Shown here piece after piece: positions 37,237-45,847 of a stretch of 64,000 nt of DNA. Origin of the DNA: Streptomyces atratus. Its GTDB lineage: Bacteria; Actinomycetota; Actinomycetes; Streptomycetales; Streptomycetaceae. The DNA is taken from NCBI RefSeq assembly GCF_900119365.1, contig NZ_FPJO01000001.1:327086-391085 (forward strand), read 5' to 3'. Below the pieces are notes generated by a model that did no database searches, was not told the DNA's origin, and saw nothing but the letters and a program-made list of their open reading frames with translations. A program made the position numbers and the translations under genes. How positions within the stretch are numbered: the stretch's first letter is position 1; the number at the start of each line of letters is the position of its first letter.

Positions 37237-37929
37237 TCAGGCGTCGTCGAGGCCGCGCTCGATCGCGTACCGCACGAGCTCCACGCGGTTGTGCAGCTGG
37301 AGTTTGCCCAGGGTGTTCTGCACGTGGTTCTGCACGGTGCGGTGCGAGATGACCAGCCGCTCGGCGATCTGCTTGTACGAGAGCCCCTTGGCGACCAGCC
37401 GCAGCACCTCGGTCTCACGCTCGGTGAGCTGCGGGGCCTTGGGCTCGTCGGAGGCGACGGGCGTGGGGTCGGAGGCGAGCCTGCGGTATTCGCCGAGGAC
37501 CAGTCCGGCCAGGCCCGGCGTGAAGACCGGGTCGCCCACGGCGGTGGAGCGCACGGCCTCGGTCAGCTCCTGGGTGCTGGCCGACTTGAGCAGATAGCCG
37601 GTGGCGCCGGACTTGACCGCTTCCAGTACGTCGGCGTGCTCGCCGCTCGCGGAGAGCACCAGCACCCGCAGCCCCGGGTGGGAGCCGACGAGCTCCTTGC
37701 AGACCTGGACGCCGGGCATGCCGGGCAGATTGAGGTCGAGTACGAGGACGTCGGGGGTGGCGGCCTTCGCCCTGCGGACCGCCTGCGGTCCGTCACCGGC
37801 GGTCGCCACCACCTCGAAGCCCGACTCGGAAAGGTCACGGGCGACGGCGTCGCGCCACATCGGGTGGTCGTCCACCACCATCACCCTGATGGTCCGCTCC
37901 TCGGCAGCCCCGGTGTTCTCCGTGCTCAT
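37237..37929 (-). CDS. macR: NarL-type response regulator, MacR-like
   Basis: 230 residues. Receiver domain about 15-130 with acidic pair DD, phosphoacceptor Asp in VLVLDLNLPGMPG near 64, and Lys in YLLKSAS near 114; C-terminal LuxR helix-turn-helix about 165-225 (LTERETEVLRLVAKGLSYKQIAERL). Position and partner match MacR of the MacRS system, which in S. coelicolor affects morphogenesis and actinorhodin; the name rests on remembered synteny. ATG overlaps the kinase stop (ATGA). Confidence 0.9.
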   Translation of the reverse strand: MSTENTGAAEERTIRVMVVDDHPMWRDAVARDLSESGFEVVATAGDGPQAVRRAKAATPDVLVLDLNLPGMPGVQVCKELVGSHPGLRVLVLSASGEHADVLEAVKSGATGYLLKSASTQELTEAVRSTAVGDPVFTPGLAGLVLGEYRRLASDPTPVASDEPKAPQLTERETEVLRLVAKGLSYKQIAERLVISHRTVQNHVQNTLGKLQLHNRVELVRYAIERGLDDA

Positions 37930-39149
37930 CTCGCTGATCCTGCCTTCCCCCGTGAAACCTTCGGAACCTTCAACTCGACCTCGGTGCCCTGGCCGGGCAC
38001 CGAGACCAACTCCGCCGTGCCGCCCAGGTCACGCAGCCTCCCCAGGATCGACAGGGCCACCCCCATCCGCCCCTCCCCCTCGGCCTGGGCGAGGCGCCCC
38101 TCCGGGATTCCGGGGCCGTCGTCCCGGACCGTCACGATCACCTCGTCCGGCCAGTCCTCGACCAGGATCCATGCCTGGGCATTCTCCCCCGCGTGGACCC
38201 TGACATTGTCCAGGGCGGCACTGACAGCGGCCGCCAGCTCCGTCGCTGCCGCCGGGGCCAGCAGCACCGGAGCGCCCGGCTCCGCGAAGCTGACCCGGGA
38301 GCCGGCGTGCGGGGCGAGCAGGGAACGCAGATCGCAGTCGGCGCGGCCGGACGGCTCGTCGTCGACCTCCACGCTGCGGACCACGGCGCCCTGGGCGGCG
38401 TCCTCGGAGACCCGGGTGGTGGGCACAAGACCGCTGGAGACCAGGGTGCGCAGGGCGACCTCCTGTTCCCCGGCCATCCGGCCCAGCTCGGCCGCCTCCC
38501 CGCCGAGCGCGGTGCCGCGGCGCTGCACCATCGCGAGGACCTGGAGCACACTGTCGTGGATGTCCCGGGCCAGCCGTTCCCGCTCGCGGGTGGCGGCCTC
38601 GATCTCCAGGGCGCGGGCGAGGGTGCGCTCACTGGCCCTGGCGACCTCGACGACGTACCCGATCGCGATGGAGGCGACCCAGACCAGCAGCACGTTGTGG
38701 AAGGTGTCCCGGCTGGGGTCGCCGCGCTCGATGATGTTGACGACGGCGACGAAGGTGGAGGCGAAGGCCGCCCAGCGCCAGCCGCCCTTGATCGCGAAGG
38801 CCAGCACGGAACCCGCGGTCCAGATCGACGGCAGCGTCGGGCCGTCGACCTGCTGGGCCTCGAAGTCGGCGAGCGGGGTGAGGAGTATCCCGGCCAGGGC
38901 GATGGTCAGATCGGCGCCGAGGAAACGCTTGGTGCAGGCGGCGGCGCCCGCGACCTTCGGAAGGGTGGCGAGCGTCCAGACCACCATCACCGCCAGGAAG
39001 ACGATGGCCACCCACGGCCGGTCGTACTTCTCCCGGCCGAAGACGGAGAGCAGGACCGCGTACAGCATCGTCAGGATGCGGTACGCCGTCAGCGCACTCC
39101 ACAGCGGCTGCTCGACCGACATCCGTACGACGCGCTCGCGCCTGGCCAC
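37926..39149 (-). CDS. macS: Sensor histidine kinase, MacS-like
   Basis: About 407 residues. Five to six membrane helices in the first 165 residues and no large extracellular domain, so sensing is probably within or at the membrane. HisKA_3 dimerisation domain with phosphoacceptor His in ERLARDIHDSVLQVL near 195, and an ATPase domain with N-box ALDNVRVHA and G-box DDGPGIPEG near 350. GTG 39149 follows a G-rich stretch; GTG 39158 is an in-frame alternative. Upstream partner of the macR-like gene. Confidence 0.88.
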   Translation of the reverse strand: MARRERVVRMSVEQPLWSALTAYRILTMLYAVLLSVFGREKYDRPWVAIVFLAVMVVWTLATLPKVAGAAACTKRFLGADLTIALAGILLTPLADFEAQQVDGPTLPSIWTAGSVLAFAIKGGWRWAAFASTFVAVVNIIERGDPSRDTFHNVLLVWVASIAIGYVVEVARASERTLARALEIEAATRERERLARDIHDSVLQVLAMVQRRGTALGGEAAELGRMAGEQEVALRTLVSSGLVPTTRVSEDAAQGAVVRSVEVDDEPSGRADCDLRSLLAPHAGSRVSFAEPGAPVLLAPAAATELAAAVSAALDNVRVHAGENAQAWILVEDWPDEVIVTVRDDGPGIPEGRLAQAEGEGRMGVALSILGRLRDLGGTAELVSVPGQGTEVELKVPKVSRGKAGSAR

Positions 39150-39200
39150 TTCCCCCACCCCCCGGACAGCACCGGCGCGCTCACGCGCCGTACCGTTCCT

Positions 39201-39944
39201 TCAGCCTTGCGTTCCGGGCTCGGTGCCCTTGTGCTTCTCCGCCTCGGCGCGGCGTTTCGCCTCGTCCGCGATCTGCCGCTTGGCCGCCGTCGCGTAGATG
39301 TCGACGTACTCCTGGCCGGAGAGCTTCATGATCTCGTACATCACCTCGTCGGTGACCGAGCGGAGGATGAAGCGGTCCCCGTCCATGCCGTGGTAGCGGC
39401 TGAAGTCGAGCGGCTTGCCGATCCTGATCCCCGGACGCATCAGCTTGGGCATCACCTGGCCGGGCGGCTGGATCTTCTCCGTGTCGATCATCGCGACGGG
39501 GATGACGGGCGCTCCGGTGGCCAGCGCCACCCTGGCGAGCCCGCCGGGCTTGCCGCGGTAGAGACGGCCGTCGGGCGAGCGGGTGCCCTCCGGGTAGATG
39601 CCGAAGAGGCCGCCGCTCTCGATGACCTCGATGCCTGCCTTGATGGCCGCCTCACCGGCGCCGCGGGCGCCCGAGCGGTCCACCGGGAGCTGGCCGACGC
39701 CCTTGAAGAAGGCCGCGGTCAGCTTGCCCTTCACGCCGGGTGCGGTGAAGTACTCGGACTTGGCGATGAAGGTGACCTTGCGGTCCAGGACGGCCGGCAG
39801 GAAGAAGGAGTCGGAGAACGACAGATGGTTGCTCGCGAGGATCGCCGGTCCCTGCGCGGGAACGTTCTCCAGGCCCTCCACCCATGGCCGGAAGGCGAGC
39901 TTCAGGGAGCCGCCGATGGAGAACTTCATTGCGCCGTAGATCAA
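39201..39944 (-). CDS. 1-acyl-sn-glycerol-3-phosphate acyltransferase family protein
   Basis: 247 residues, PlsC superfamily, phospholipid synthesis at the inner membrane face. Motif I NHLSFSD near 39-45, motif III YPEGTRSPDG near 117, and VIPVAMIDTEKI near 145. The C-terminus is charged (AKRRAEAEKHKG). The start is a TTG at 39944: AGGAGG lies eight bases upstream, better placed than for the ATG at 39929. Divergent from an alpha/beta hydrolase gene. Confidence 0.92.
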   Translation of the reverse strand: MIYGAMKFSIGGSLKLAFRPWVEGLENVPAQGPAILASNHLSFSDSFFLPAVLDRKVTFIAKSEYFTAPGVKGKLTAAFFKGVGQLPVDRSGARGAGEAAIKAGIEVIESGGLFGIYPEGTRSPDGRLYRGKPGGLARVALATGAPVIPVAMIDTEKIQPPGQVMPKLMRPGIRIGKPLDFSRYHGMDGDRFILRSVTDEVMYEIMKLSGQEYVDIYATAAKRQIADEAKRRAEAEKHKGTEPGTQG

Positions 39945-40139
39945 CTCGGGTGCCTCCTGTGTGCTGTCCGACAGACCTTAACCCGTGGGCCGCCCGCGCT
40001 CCCGCCCGGCACGGAACCGATGCGGCGGCCGGAGGCGGTGACGACCCTGGTCGGTGTCAGCCCGGTCGCGTACGGTGAAGTAATCCTTCTGCACTCCCCC
40101 CTTTCGCTCCCCTTCGAGCCTCACGAACAGGAGACCCCG

Positions 40140-40919
40140 GTGCCGGTCCTTCCTGGAGCCGAGCCGTTCCGCCACGAGGGCGGAGAGGTCGGCGTCCTTC
40201 TCTGTCACGGATTCACCGGCTCCCCGCAGTCGCTGCGCCCCTGGGCGCAATACCTGGCGGAGCGCGGGCTCACCGTCTCGCTGCCCCTGTTGCCGGGGCA
40301 CGGCACCCGCTGGGAGGACATGCAGCTCACCGGCTGGCAGGACTGGTACGCGGAGGTGGACCGGGAGCTGCGCGCCCTGCTGGAGCGGTGCAGTCGGGTC
40401 TTCGTCTTCGGGCTGTCCATGGGCGGCGCGCTGACGCTGCGGCTGGCGGCGAAGCACGGGGACGCGATCAGCGGCCTGGTGCTGGTCAACCCGGCGAACA
40501 AGGTGCACGGCCTGTCGGCGTACGCGCTGCCGGTCGCCCGCCATCTGGTGCGGACGACGAAGGGGCTGGCGAGCGACATCGCCCTGTCGGGCTCCGAGGA
40601 GGTGGGGTACGACCGGGTGCCGTTGCACGCGGCGCATTCGCTGCGGAATTTCTTCCGCCTGGTCGACGCCGAGCTCCCCCAGGTCACCCAGCCGATCGTG
40701 CTGCTGCACAGCCCGCAGGACCATGTGGTGCCGCCCGCCGACTCGGCCCGCATCCTCAGCCGGGTGTCGTCGACGGACGTCGAGGAGATCCTGCTGGAAC
40801 AGAGCTACCACGTGGCGACGTTGGACCACGATGCGGAGCGGATCTTCGACGAGAGCCATCGGTTCATCGGCCGCCTCGCCCCGAGCGTCGGAAAGAAGGG
40901 GAGCACGTCAGGTGGCTGA
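40140..40919 (+). CDS. Alpha/beta hydrolase, carboxylesterase/monoacylglycerol lipase-like
   Basis: 259 residues. Oxyanion region LLCHGFTGSP near 20, nucleophile GLSMGG near 94, Asp in LLHSPQDHVVPP near 202, His in EQSYHVATLDHD near 230; all three triad members are present and the SYHV/DHD ending is like Est30-type carboxylesterases. GTG 40140 follows AGGAGA. The next gene starts within its stop region, so they are cotranscribed. Confidence 0.9.
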   Translation: MPVLPGAEPFRHEGGEVGVLLCHGFTGSPQSLRPWAQYLAERGLTVSLPLLPGHGTRWEDMQLTGWQDWYAEVDRELRALLERCSRVFVFGLSMGGALTLRLAAKHGDAISGLVLVNPANKVHGLSAYALPVARHLVRTTKGLASDIALSGSEEVGYDRVPLHAAHSLRNFFRLVDAELPQVTQPIVLLHSPQDHVVPPADSARILSRVSSTDVEEILLEQSYHVATLDHDAERIFDESHRFIGRLAPSVGKKGSTSGG

Positions 40920-41592
40920 GCACGACGCGGAGCGCGCGGGCAGCGAGGAGGAGCGCGAGCCCCTTCCCGCGGAGGGGGCTGCCGTGCCCGACGACGGCAC
41001 GGTTCCGCAGGACGCCGCTGCCCGGGAGGGGTCGCCGGGCGCCGACGGCGGCCGGTCGGAGCCGTCGGCCGACGAGGACGCGGCGTGGCAGGCGATCGTC
41101 GCGGGGTACGGCGAGGAGCCGCCGGACCCGCCGGGTACCAAGCCGTTCCGGTCGGTGGAGGATCTCGCGCTGCTGGAGGACGATCAGCCCGGCGTCCTGG
41201 ATCCCGACAAGGGGCTGGGGAAGAAGTCCGCGAAGCCGCCGGAGAAGCCGCTCGGCAGCTCGATCGTGTTCGCCCCCGGCGTCGTGGGCCCGCGTGACTA
41301 CGAGGTCACGGAGCCGAAGGACGACGACCTCGACGACGGCGACGAGGGGCATTTCGTCCCCCCGGAGCCGCCGCCGCTGCCGGAGGCCGATGTCACGGCG
41401 AAGTTCGCCTGGCTCGCGGTCGTCGGCGGTCCGGTGCTGATGCTGCTCGCGGTGCTGCTGCGGTGGGACATGACCTGGTGGCTCACGACGGTCTGCGTCG
41501 GCGGTTTCCTGGGCGGTTTCGTCACGCTGGTGGCCCGGATGAACGACGACGACGAGGACAACGACGACCCCGGGCGCGGGGCGGTGGTCTGA
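40912..41592 (+). CDS. Acidic membrane protein of unknown function
   Basis: 226 residues. The first 155 are disordered and rich in Glu, Asp, Pro and Gly; residues about 165-185 and 190-210 are two membrane helices (FAWLAVVGGPVLMLLAVLL and WWLTTVCVGGFLGGFVTLV); the tail is acidic (MNDDDEDNDDPG). Conserved in Streptomyces as far as I recall, function unknown. GTG 40912 overlaps the hydrolase gene by eight bases. Confidence 0.85.
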   Translation: MAEHDAERAGSEEEREPLPAEGAAVPDDGTVPQDAAAREGSPGADGGRSEPSADEDAAWQAIVAGYGEEPPDPPGTKPFRSVEDLALLEDDQPGVLDPDKGLGKKSAKPPEKPLGSSIVFAPGVVGPRDYEVTEPKDDDLDDGDEGHFVPPEPPPLPEADVTAKFAWLAVVGGPVLMLLAVLLRWDMTWWLTTVCVGGFLGGFVTLVARMNDDDEDNDDPGRGAVV

Positions 41593-41627
41593 GGCCGGGG
41601 GCGCCGCGGCGGGCGGTCCGCTCCGGT

Positions 41628-42386
41628 TCAGGGCCTGACCGCGGGCACCCGCAGCGCCGCCAGCACCGGCAGGTGGTCGGTGGCGGCCCGCAGGTCCGCG
41701 TCGGTGACGCCGGGCAGCCCGGCGGGGACACCGCAGCCGAGCACCTCGATGCCTTCCGTCGCGAAGACCGCGTCGATGCGCCGTCGCGGGTGGTCCGGCG
41801 CGTAGGTGTTCTCCCCGCCCCAGGGCCGGACCGCCCAGCAGTCCTGGAGCCGCTCGGCCAGCCGCCGGAACACAGCTCCGGTCGGTACGTCGTTGACGTC
41901 GCCGGCCGCGATGGCGTGCTCGACGCCCATCGCGTCCAGCCGTTCCAGCAACAGCTCCGTCTGGGCCAGGCGTTCGTCCCGCTGCAGGCTCAGATGGAAA
42001 CTCAGCAGACCGATCCTGGTGCCCGCGATCCGTACCACCGACGTGGCGAAGCCCCTGCGGTGCAGTCCGGGGGTGAGCGGCAGCAGCACGTCCTGTGTCC
42101 GCTCCACGGTGGCCCGCAGCGAGCAGAGCAGCAGCGGCCCGGCCGCGGTGGCGCCGCCGCTGAGGAGGACCAGGTCGGTACGGGCCGCGAGCCAGGCGGC
42201 TCGCTTGCGCCAGCGGAAGAAGCGCGGGGCTTCCTGGATGAAGACCAGGTCGGGGGCGCAGGCGCTGATGACACGGGCCAGCGCCTCGCGGTCGTCGCGC
42301 ATCGACCGGACGTTGTAGCTGAGCACTCGGATGACGGCCGAACCATCCGGCTCGGTACGGGAGTCGGGCAGTGGCGTCAGGACCAT
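41628..42386 (-). CDS. Endonuclease/exonuclease/phosphatase family protein
   Basis: 252 residues of the DNase I-like fold. Metal residues: Asn in VLSYNVRSMRDD near 24, Glu in LVFIQEAPR near 51, the AAGDVNDVP block near 156, and the terminal catalytic His in ATDHLPVLAAL near 240. No signal peptide. Could be a nuclease or phosphodiesterase. ATG 42386 is supported by a leaderless -10. Confidence 0.88.
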   Translation of the reverse strand: MVLTPLPDSRTEPDGSAVIRVLSYNVRSMRDDREALARVISACAPDLVFIQEAPRFFRWRKRAAWLAARTDLVLLSGGATAAGPLLLCSLRATVERTQDVLLPLTPGLHRRGFATSVVRIAGTRIGLLSFHLSLQRDERLAQTELLLERLDAMGVEHAIAAGDVNDVPTGAVFRRLAERLQDCWAVRPWGGENTYAPDHPRRRIDAVFATEGIEVLGCGVPAGLPGVTDADLRAATDHLPVLAALRVPAVRP

Positions 42387-42393
42387 GTGACTC

Positions 42394-42399
42394 ACGATA
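42394..42399 (-). promoter_or_regulatory. -10 element of a leaderless promoter (EEP-family gene)
   Basis: Minus strand TATCGT, seven bases, then ATG 42386. Confidence 0.5.
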
Positions 42400-42402
42400 C
42401 GA

Positions 42403-42442
42403 CGGACGCCCGCCGCTCCCACAGGGGCGCGACGGGCGTCCG
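42403..42442 (-). terminator. Hairpin after glucokinase gene
   Basis: CGGACGCCCG (42403-42412) and CGGGCGTCCG (42433-42442), perfect 10-bp stem, 20-nt loop, 18 bp past the glkA stop. It overlaps the promoter zone of the next gene. Confidence 0.65.
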
Positions 42443-42459
42443 GCTCGGTCCCGTTCGGC

Positions 42460-43401
42460 TCAGCCCTGGCGGGCCAGGTCGGCCGCGCCCACCAGTCCGG
42501 CCTTGCCGCCCAGTTGGGCCGCGAGCACCTGGGCGTGCGGGCGCCATTCGCCGCCGATCAGCCAGCGCCGGAACGACTTGCGGATCGGGTCGAGCACCAG
42601 CTCGCCCTCGTCCGACACGCCACCGCCGACGATGAACGCGGAGGGGTCGAAGAGCGAGGCGAGGTCGGCGAGTCCGGCGCCGGCCCAGCGGGCCAGCTCG
42701 CGGAACGAGTCGACCGCGACCGGGTCGCCCTGCCGGGCGGCCTGGCTGATGTGCTTGCCCTCGATGCCGTCCACCGTGCCGTCGCCGAGCGACAGCAGGA
42801 TCGTGGCGTTCTCGGGGGTGGCGTTGGCGCGCTGCTTGGCGTACCGGACGAGCGCGCGTCCGGACGCGTACTGCTCCCAGCAGCCCTGGCTGCCGCAGCC
42901 GCAGAGCAGACCGTCCGGGACGACCCGGATGTGGCCGAACTCGGCGGCCACGCCGAAGCGTCCGCGGCGCAGCTTGTTGCCGATGATGATGCCGCCGCCG
43001 AGACCGGTGCCGAGCGTGATGCAGATGACGTCGTCGTGGCCCTGCCCGGCGCCGAAGCGGTACTCGCCCCAGGCCGCGGCGTTGGCATCGTTCTCGACGA
43101 CTACGGGAAGGCCGACGCGCTGTTCGACCTTGTCCTTCAGCGGCTCGTGCCGCCAGTTGATGTTCGGCGCGAACAGGACGGTGGCGCGCTTGTCGTCGAC
43201 GTATCCGGCCGCGCCGATGCCGACGGCATCGATCTGGTGGCCCTCGCTCGCGCCGGACACCGCCGCCGCGATCGCGTCCACGATGCCTTCAGCCGTCGGC
43301 GGGGTCGGCACCTTGTGCGTCGAGAGGATGCGGCCCTCTTCGTCGACCACTCCAGCCGCGATCTTCGTGCCGCCGATGTCGACGCCGATGGTGAGTCCCA
43401 T
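42460..43401 (-). CDS. glkA: ROK-family glucokinase
   Basis: Phosphorylates glucose with ATP; in S. coelicolor this enzyme is also the main mediator of glucose repression. 313 residues. ATP motif GVDIGGTKIAAG near 6-17, catalytic ENDANAAAWGE near 103, and the ROK zinc motif CGCGSQGCWE near 166. ATG 43401 follows GAGGG. The DUF5304 gene directly upstream matches the conserved pair known from S. coelicolor. Confidence 0.96.
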   Translation of the reverse strand: MGLTIGVDIGGTKIAAGVVDEEGRILSTHKVPTPPTAEGIVDAIAAAVSGASEGHQIDAVGIGAAGYVDDKRATVLFAPNINWRHEPLKDKVEQRVGLPVVVENDANAAAWGEYRFGAGQGHDDVICITLGTGLGGGIIIGNKLRRGRFGVAAEFGHIRVVPDGLLCGCGSQGCWEQYASGRALVRYAKQRANATPENATILLSLGDGTVDGIEGKHISQAARQGDPVAVDSFRELARWAGAGLADLASLFDPSAFIVGGGVSDEGELVLDPIRKSFRRWLIGGEWRPHAQVLAAQLGGKAGLVGAADLARQG

Positions 43402-43476
43402 GAATCCCTCAGTTCCGGTCGAGCCCCGCTGGGGCCAACCGTACCCGAGCCGGGAGCCCGGCCCTTTCGGTGCCGG

Positions 43477-43935
43477 TCAGTCCAGGTCGATGTGTTCGCC
43501 CGCGGCGGGGCCCTCGTCACGGGGGTCGGAGGGGTCGTCGGCCTTCTTCTCGGTGCCCGCGGGGTCCCCGGCGCCCTGGGTCCAGCGGCGTTCCTGGCCC
43601 TCGACGGCGGAGCGGTAGGCGGCGAGGAGTTCGCTGCCGGCCGCGGCGATGTGGTCGAAGACGTCCGGATTGCGCTCGATGACGGGCTCGACCGCGGACT
43701 TCGCCTGCTTGATGATCTGCTGCACGGTGCCCTGGGCCGCCGCACCGAACAGCGGCGACTGGAGGGACGAGACCTTGTCGGCCACGGCGTCGACCAGCTT
43801 GCGCAGTTCCTCGGCGGCGGAGCCGGGCGGCGGGCCGTGCTGGGCGCGGCGGCGGGCCTTCTCCGCTTCGAGGTCCTCGGCGCAGGCCTTCGCCCACGCG
43901 TCGTCGTCGACGGGACGATCGGTGGCATCGCTCAT
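43477..43935 (-). CDS. DUF5304 protein upstream of glucokinase (SCO2127-like)
   Basis: 152 residues, mostly helical and charged; a central segment (EELRKLVDAVADKVSSL, VQQIIKQAKSAVEPVIERNPDVFDHIAAAG) may form helical bundles, and both ends are disordered and acidic. No catalytic motif. By position it corresponds to SCO2127, reported to influence glkA expression and glucose repression; that role is from memory, not from this sequence. ATG 43935 has AGGAG six bases upstream. Confidence 0.85.
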   Translation of the reverse strand: MSDATDRPVDDDAWAKACAEDLEAEKARRRAQHGPPPGSAAEELRKLVDAVADKVSSLQSPLFGAAAQGTVQQIIKQAKSAVEPVIERNPDVFDHIAAAGSELLAAYRSAVEGQERRWTQGAGDPAGTEKKADDPSDPRDEGPAAGEHIDLD

Positions 43936-44018
43936 GGCGGACTCCTGCGACGTGGTGTGCCGGCGGCCCGGCATACGGGGCACGTACTACCGACGTTACC
44001 CGAACCGTGGAGTGCCGT

Positions 44019-45281
44019 TCAGTCCGTCCTCGGCCACAGCCCGGGGTCCGGGGTGAACCGGACCCGGAGCACCCCGTCGGTGAGGGCGGCGCCGGAGACG
44101 GTGCATCGGCGCAGTCCGGACTCCAGTGGAACGATCCGGTGGAACGGACCCACGGTGAGCAGCAGTTCGTCGCCGCGGCGGACCAGCTGGAGGTCCTTCT
44201 TGACGGCGCCGGGCAGCGGCAGGCACCAGACGAGGACCGGGTCGCCGTCGCCGGTCGGCGGGGCGGTCACGATCCGGGTGCCGGGCAGCAGTCCGCCGAG
44301 GCCGTCCGGGGCGCCGGGGCTCTCGATCCACCAGGGGTCGTCGGCCCGGCCGGGGCTCCGCGCGTCCGGTTCCGAGGCCGGTCCGTCGCCCTCGAAGAGG
44401 CGGGCGAGGTCGTCGAGGCCCCTCGGGTCGCGGCCGAGGTGGGGCACCTCGCACAGCGCGGCCCCGGGCACCCATTCCTCGTACCAGCGGTCGACGGTCT
44501 TCTCCTGCTGTGCGGCGAGCTCCGCGAACCAGGGGTCGGCCGAGTGCCTGGGCAGCACCCGGTTGACCGCGAGGGTGTCGACCCGCAGTCCGTGCAGGGC
44601 GAGGCCGGTGCGGGCGGTGCGCAGGGCTTCCTCTGCGGCGGGGCCGGGCTCCGCGACCAGCCGGAGCGTGGTGCTGCGGTCCTCGATCAGGGCCTGGACG
44701 GCGGCCAGCTCGGCGTCCCTGCGGGCAGCCGCCTCGTACAGCCACTGAGCGGGCATGGGCACACCGGCCAGCTGGGCGAGCATCGGGCGCAGGGCTCGGG
44801 CGGCCTGGCGTTCGGGGGGAAGCAGCCGGCGCAGATAGCGGCGCAGCTGCTCGGGGAGGGCGAGCAGGGCGAGTGCCTCGCGCAGCGGTGGCAGGTCGAC
44901 GACGAGGAGCTCGTGGCCGCGGCGCGACCAGTCGCCCTCGGTGGCGCGGCGCAGGGTGTGCAGGAGGGCGAGCTCGGTGCTGCCGGGGAGTTCGGTCAGT
45001 TCCTCGCCGTCCAGCCGGTTCCCGCCGAGCAGGTCGAGTACGACGGAGGCCTGGTCCTGGAGGGCGAGGAGTTCCTCGCGGAAGTGCCCACCGGAGTCGA
45101 TGCGGGCGGACCACAGCCCGTCGGTGACCTCGGTGGGTTCGGTGCCGTCGGGAAAGCCGGGTATGCCGTCGGCCGTCAGCAGCAGGGTGCGCCGGCCGCG
45201 GCGGGCGGCGGCCAGCGCGGTCGCCGCCGCGACGGTGGTACGGCCGGCGCCGCCGGGGCCGGTGACGAGGACCGTACGCAC
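44019..45281 (-). CDS. ArsA-like ATPase with degenerate P-loop
   Basis: 420 residues of the ArsA/Get3 (SIMIBI) fold, but the P-loop reads GPGGAGRTT at about 8-16: both lysines of the usual GKGGVGKTT are gone. Switch II is also altered (LLVVDLPPLREA instead of DTAPTGH). The C-terminal 100 residues (LVWCLPLPGAVKKDLQLVRRGDELLLTVG) are the HSP20-like ArsA domain. Perhaps a non-hydrolysing relative. GTG 45281; lies 4 bp after the SRPBCC gene, so one operon. Confidence 0.85.
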   Translation of the reverse strand: MRTVLVTGPGGAGRTTVAAATALAAARRGRRTLLLTADGIPGFPDGTEPTEVTDGLWSARIDSGGHFREELLALQDQASVVLDLLGGNRLDGEELTELPGSTELALLHTLRRATEGDWSRRGHELLVVDLPPLREALALLALPEQLRRYLRRLLPPERQAARALRPMLAQLAGVPMPAQWLYEAAARRDAELAAVQALIEDRSTTLRLVAEPGPAAEEALRTARTGLALHGLRVDTLAVNRVLPRHSADPWFAELAAQQEKTVDRWYEEWVPGAALCEVPHLGRDPRGLDDLARLFEGDGPASEPDARSPGRADDPWWIESPGAPDGLGGLLPGTRIVTAPPTGDGDPVLVWCLPLPGAVKKDLQLVRRGDELLLTVGPFHRIVPLESGLRRCTVSGAALTDGVLRVRFTPDPGLWPRTD

Positions 45282-45285
45282 CGGG

Positions 45286-45735
45286 TCAGGCCTTCGGGAC
45301 GGACTCGACGCGCTTCTTCAGGCCGGCCAGGGCCCGGTCGATGATGACCTTCTCCGCCTTGCGCTTGATCATGCCGAGCATCGGGATCTTGACGTCGACG
45401 GTCAGCCGGTAGGTGACCTCGGTGCGGTCGCCGTCGCCGAGCGGGGCCAGTGCGTAGGAGCCGTCGATGGCGCGCAGCATCTGGGACTTGACGAGGGTCC
45501 AGCTGACCTCGTAGTCGCCGATCCAGGTGTAGGCGAGCGTGTGGTCGTCCTTGATCGCTCCGGCGTCGAGGACGAGGCGGACCTTCTCGGCGCGGCCGTG
45601 GTCGTCGGTGGAGAGGACCTCGGCCTCCTTGACCTCGCCGGTCCACTCCGGATAGCGGGCGAAGTCGGCGATCACTCCCATGACGTCGGCCGGCGCCGCC
45701 TCGATCGTGATGCTCGAGCTGGTGTGTTCAGCCAT
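45286..45735 (-). CDS. SRPBCC-family protein
   Basis: 149 residues with the START/Bet v1-like helix-grip fold: SSITIEAAPADVMGVIADFARYPEWTGEV at the N-terminus and a long C-terminal helix (KRKAEKVIIDRALAGLKKRVE). Members bind hydrophobic ligands or act in polyketide aromatisation, but no biosynthetic genes are near. ATG 45735 has GGAGGAG eight bases upstream. Coupled to the ArsA-like gene. Confidence 0.9.
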   Translation of the reverse strand: MAEHTSSSITIEAAPADVMGVIADFARYPEWTGEVKEAEVLSTDDHGRAEKVRLVLDAGAIKDDHTLAYTWIGDYEVSWTLVKSQMLRAIDGSYALAPLGDGDRTEVTYRLTVDVKIPMLGMIKRKAEKVIIDRALAGLKKRVESVPKA

Positions 45736-45847
45736 CGCCGTGGCTCCTCCAGTGCGGTGTACCGGTGCGTCGGCAGAGGCCTGCCGTCAGAAGGCTATCG
45801 CGTGCGCGCGGCACCTCGTCCCAGGGTCCGGTGCCGGTGCGGTGCGG

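Noticed and set aside
36229..39297. Open frame over 1000 codons antisense to the dehydrogenase and MacRS-like genes
   Set aside because: It spans several genuine minus-strand genes and their terminator, has no domain, and shows shadow-frame composition. The same holds for the long antisense frames at 7172-9832, 27305-30025 and 60371-62731.
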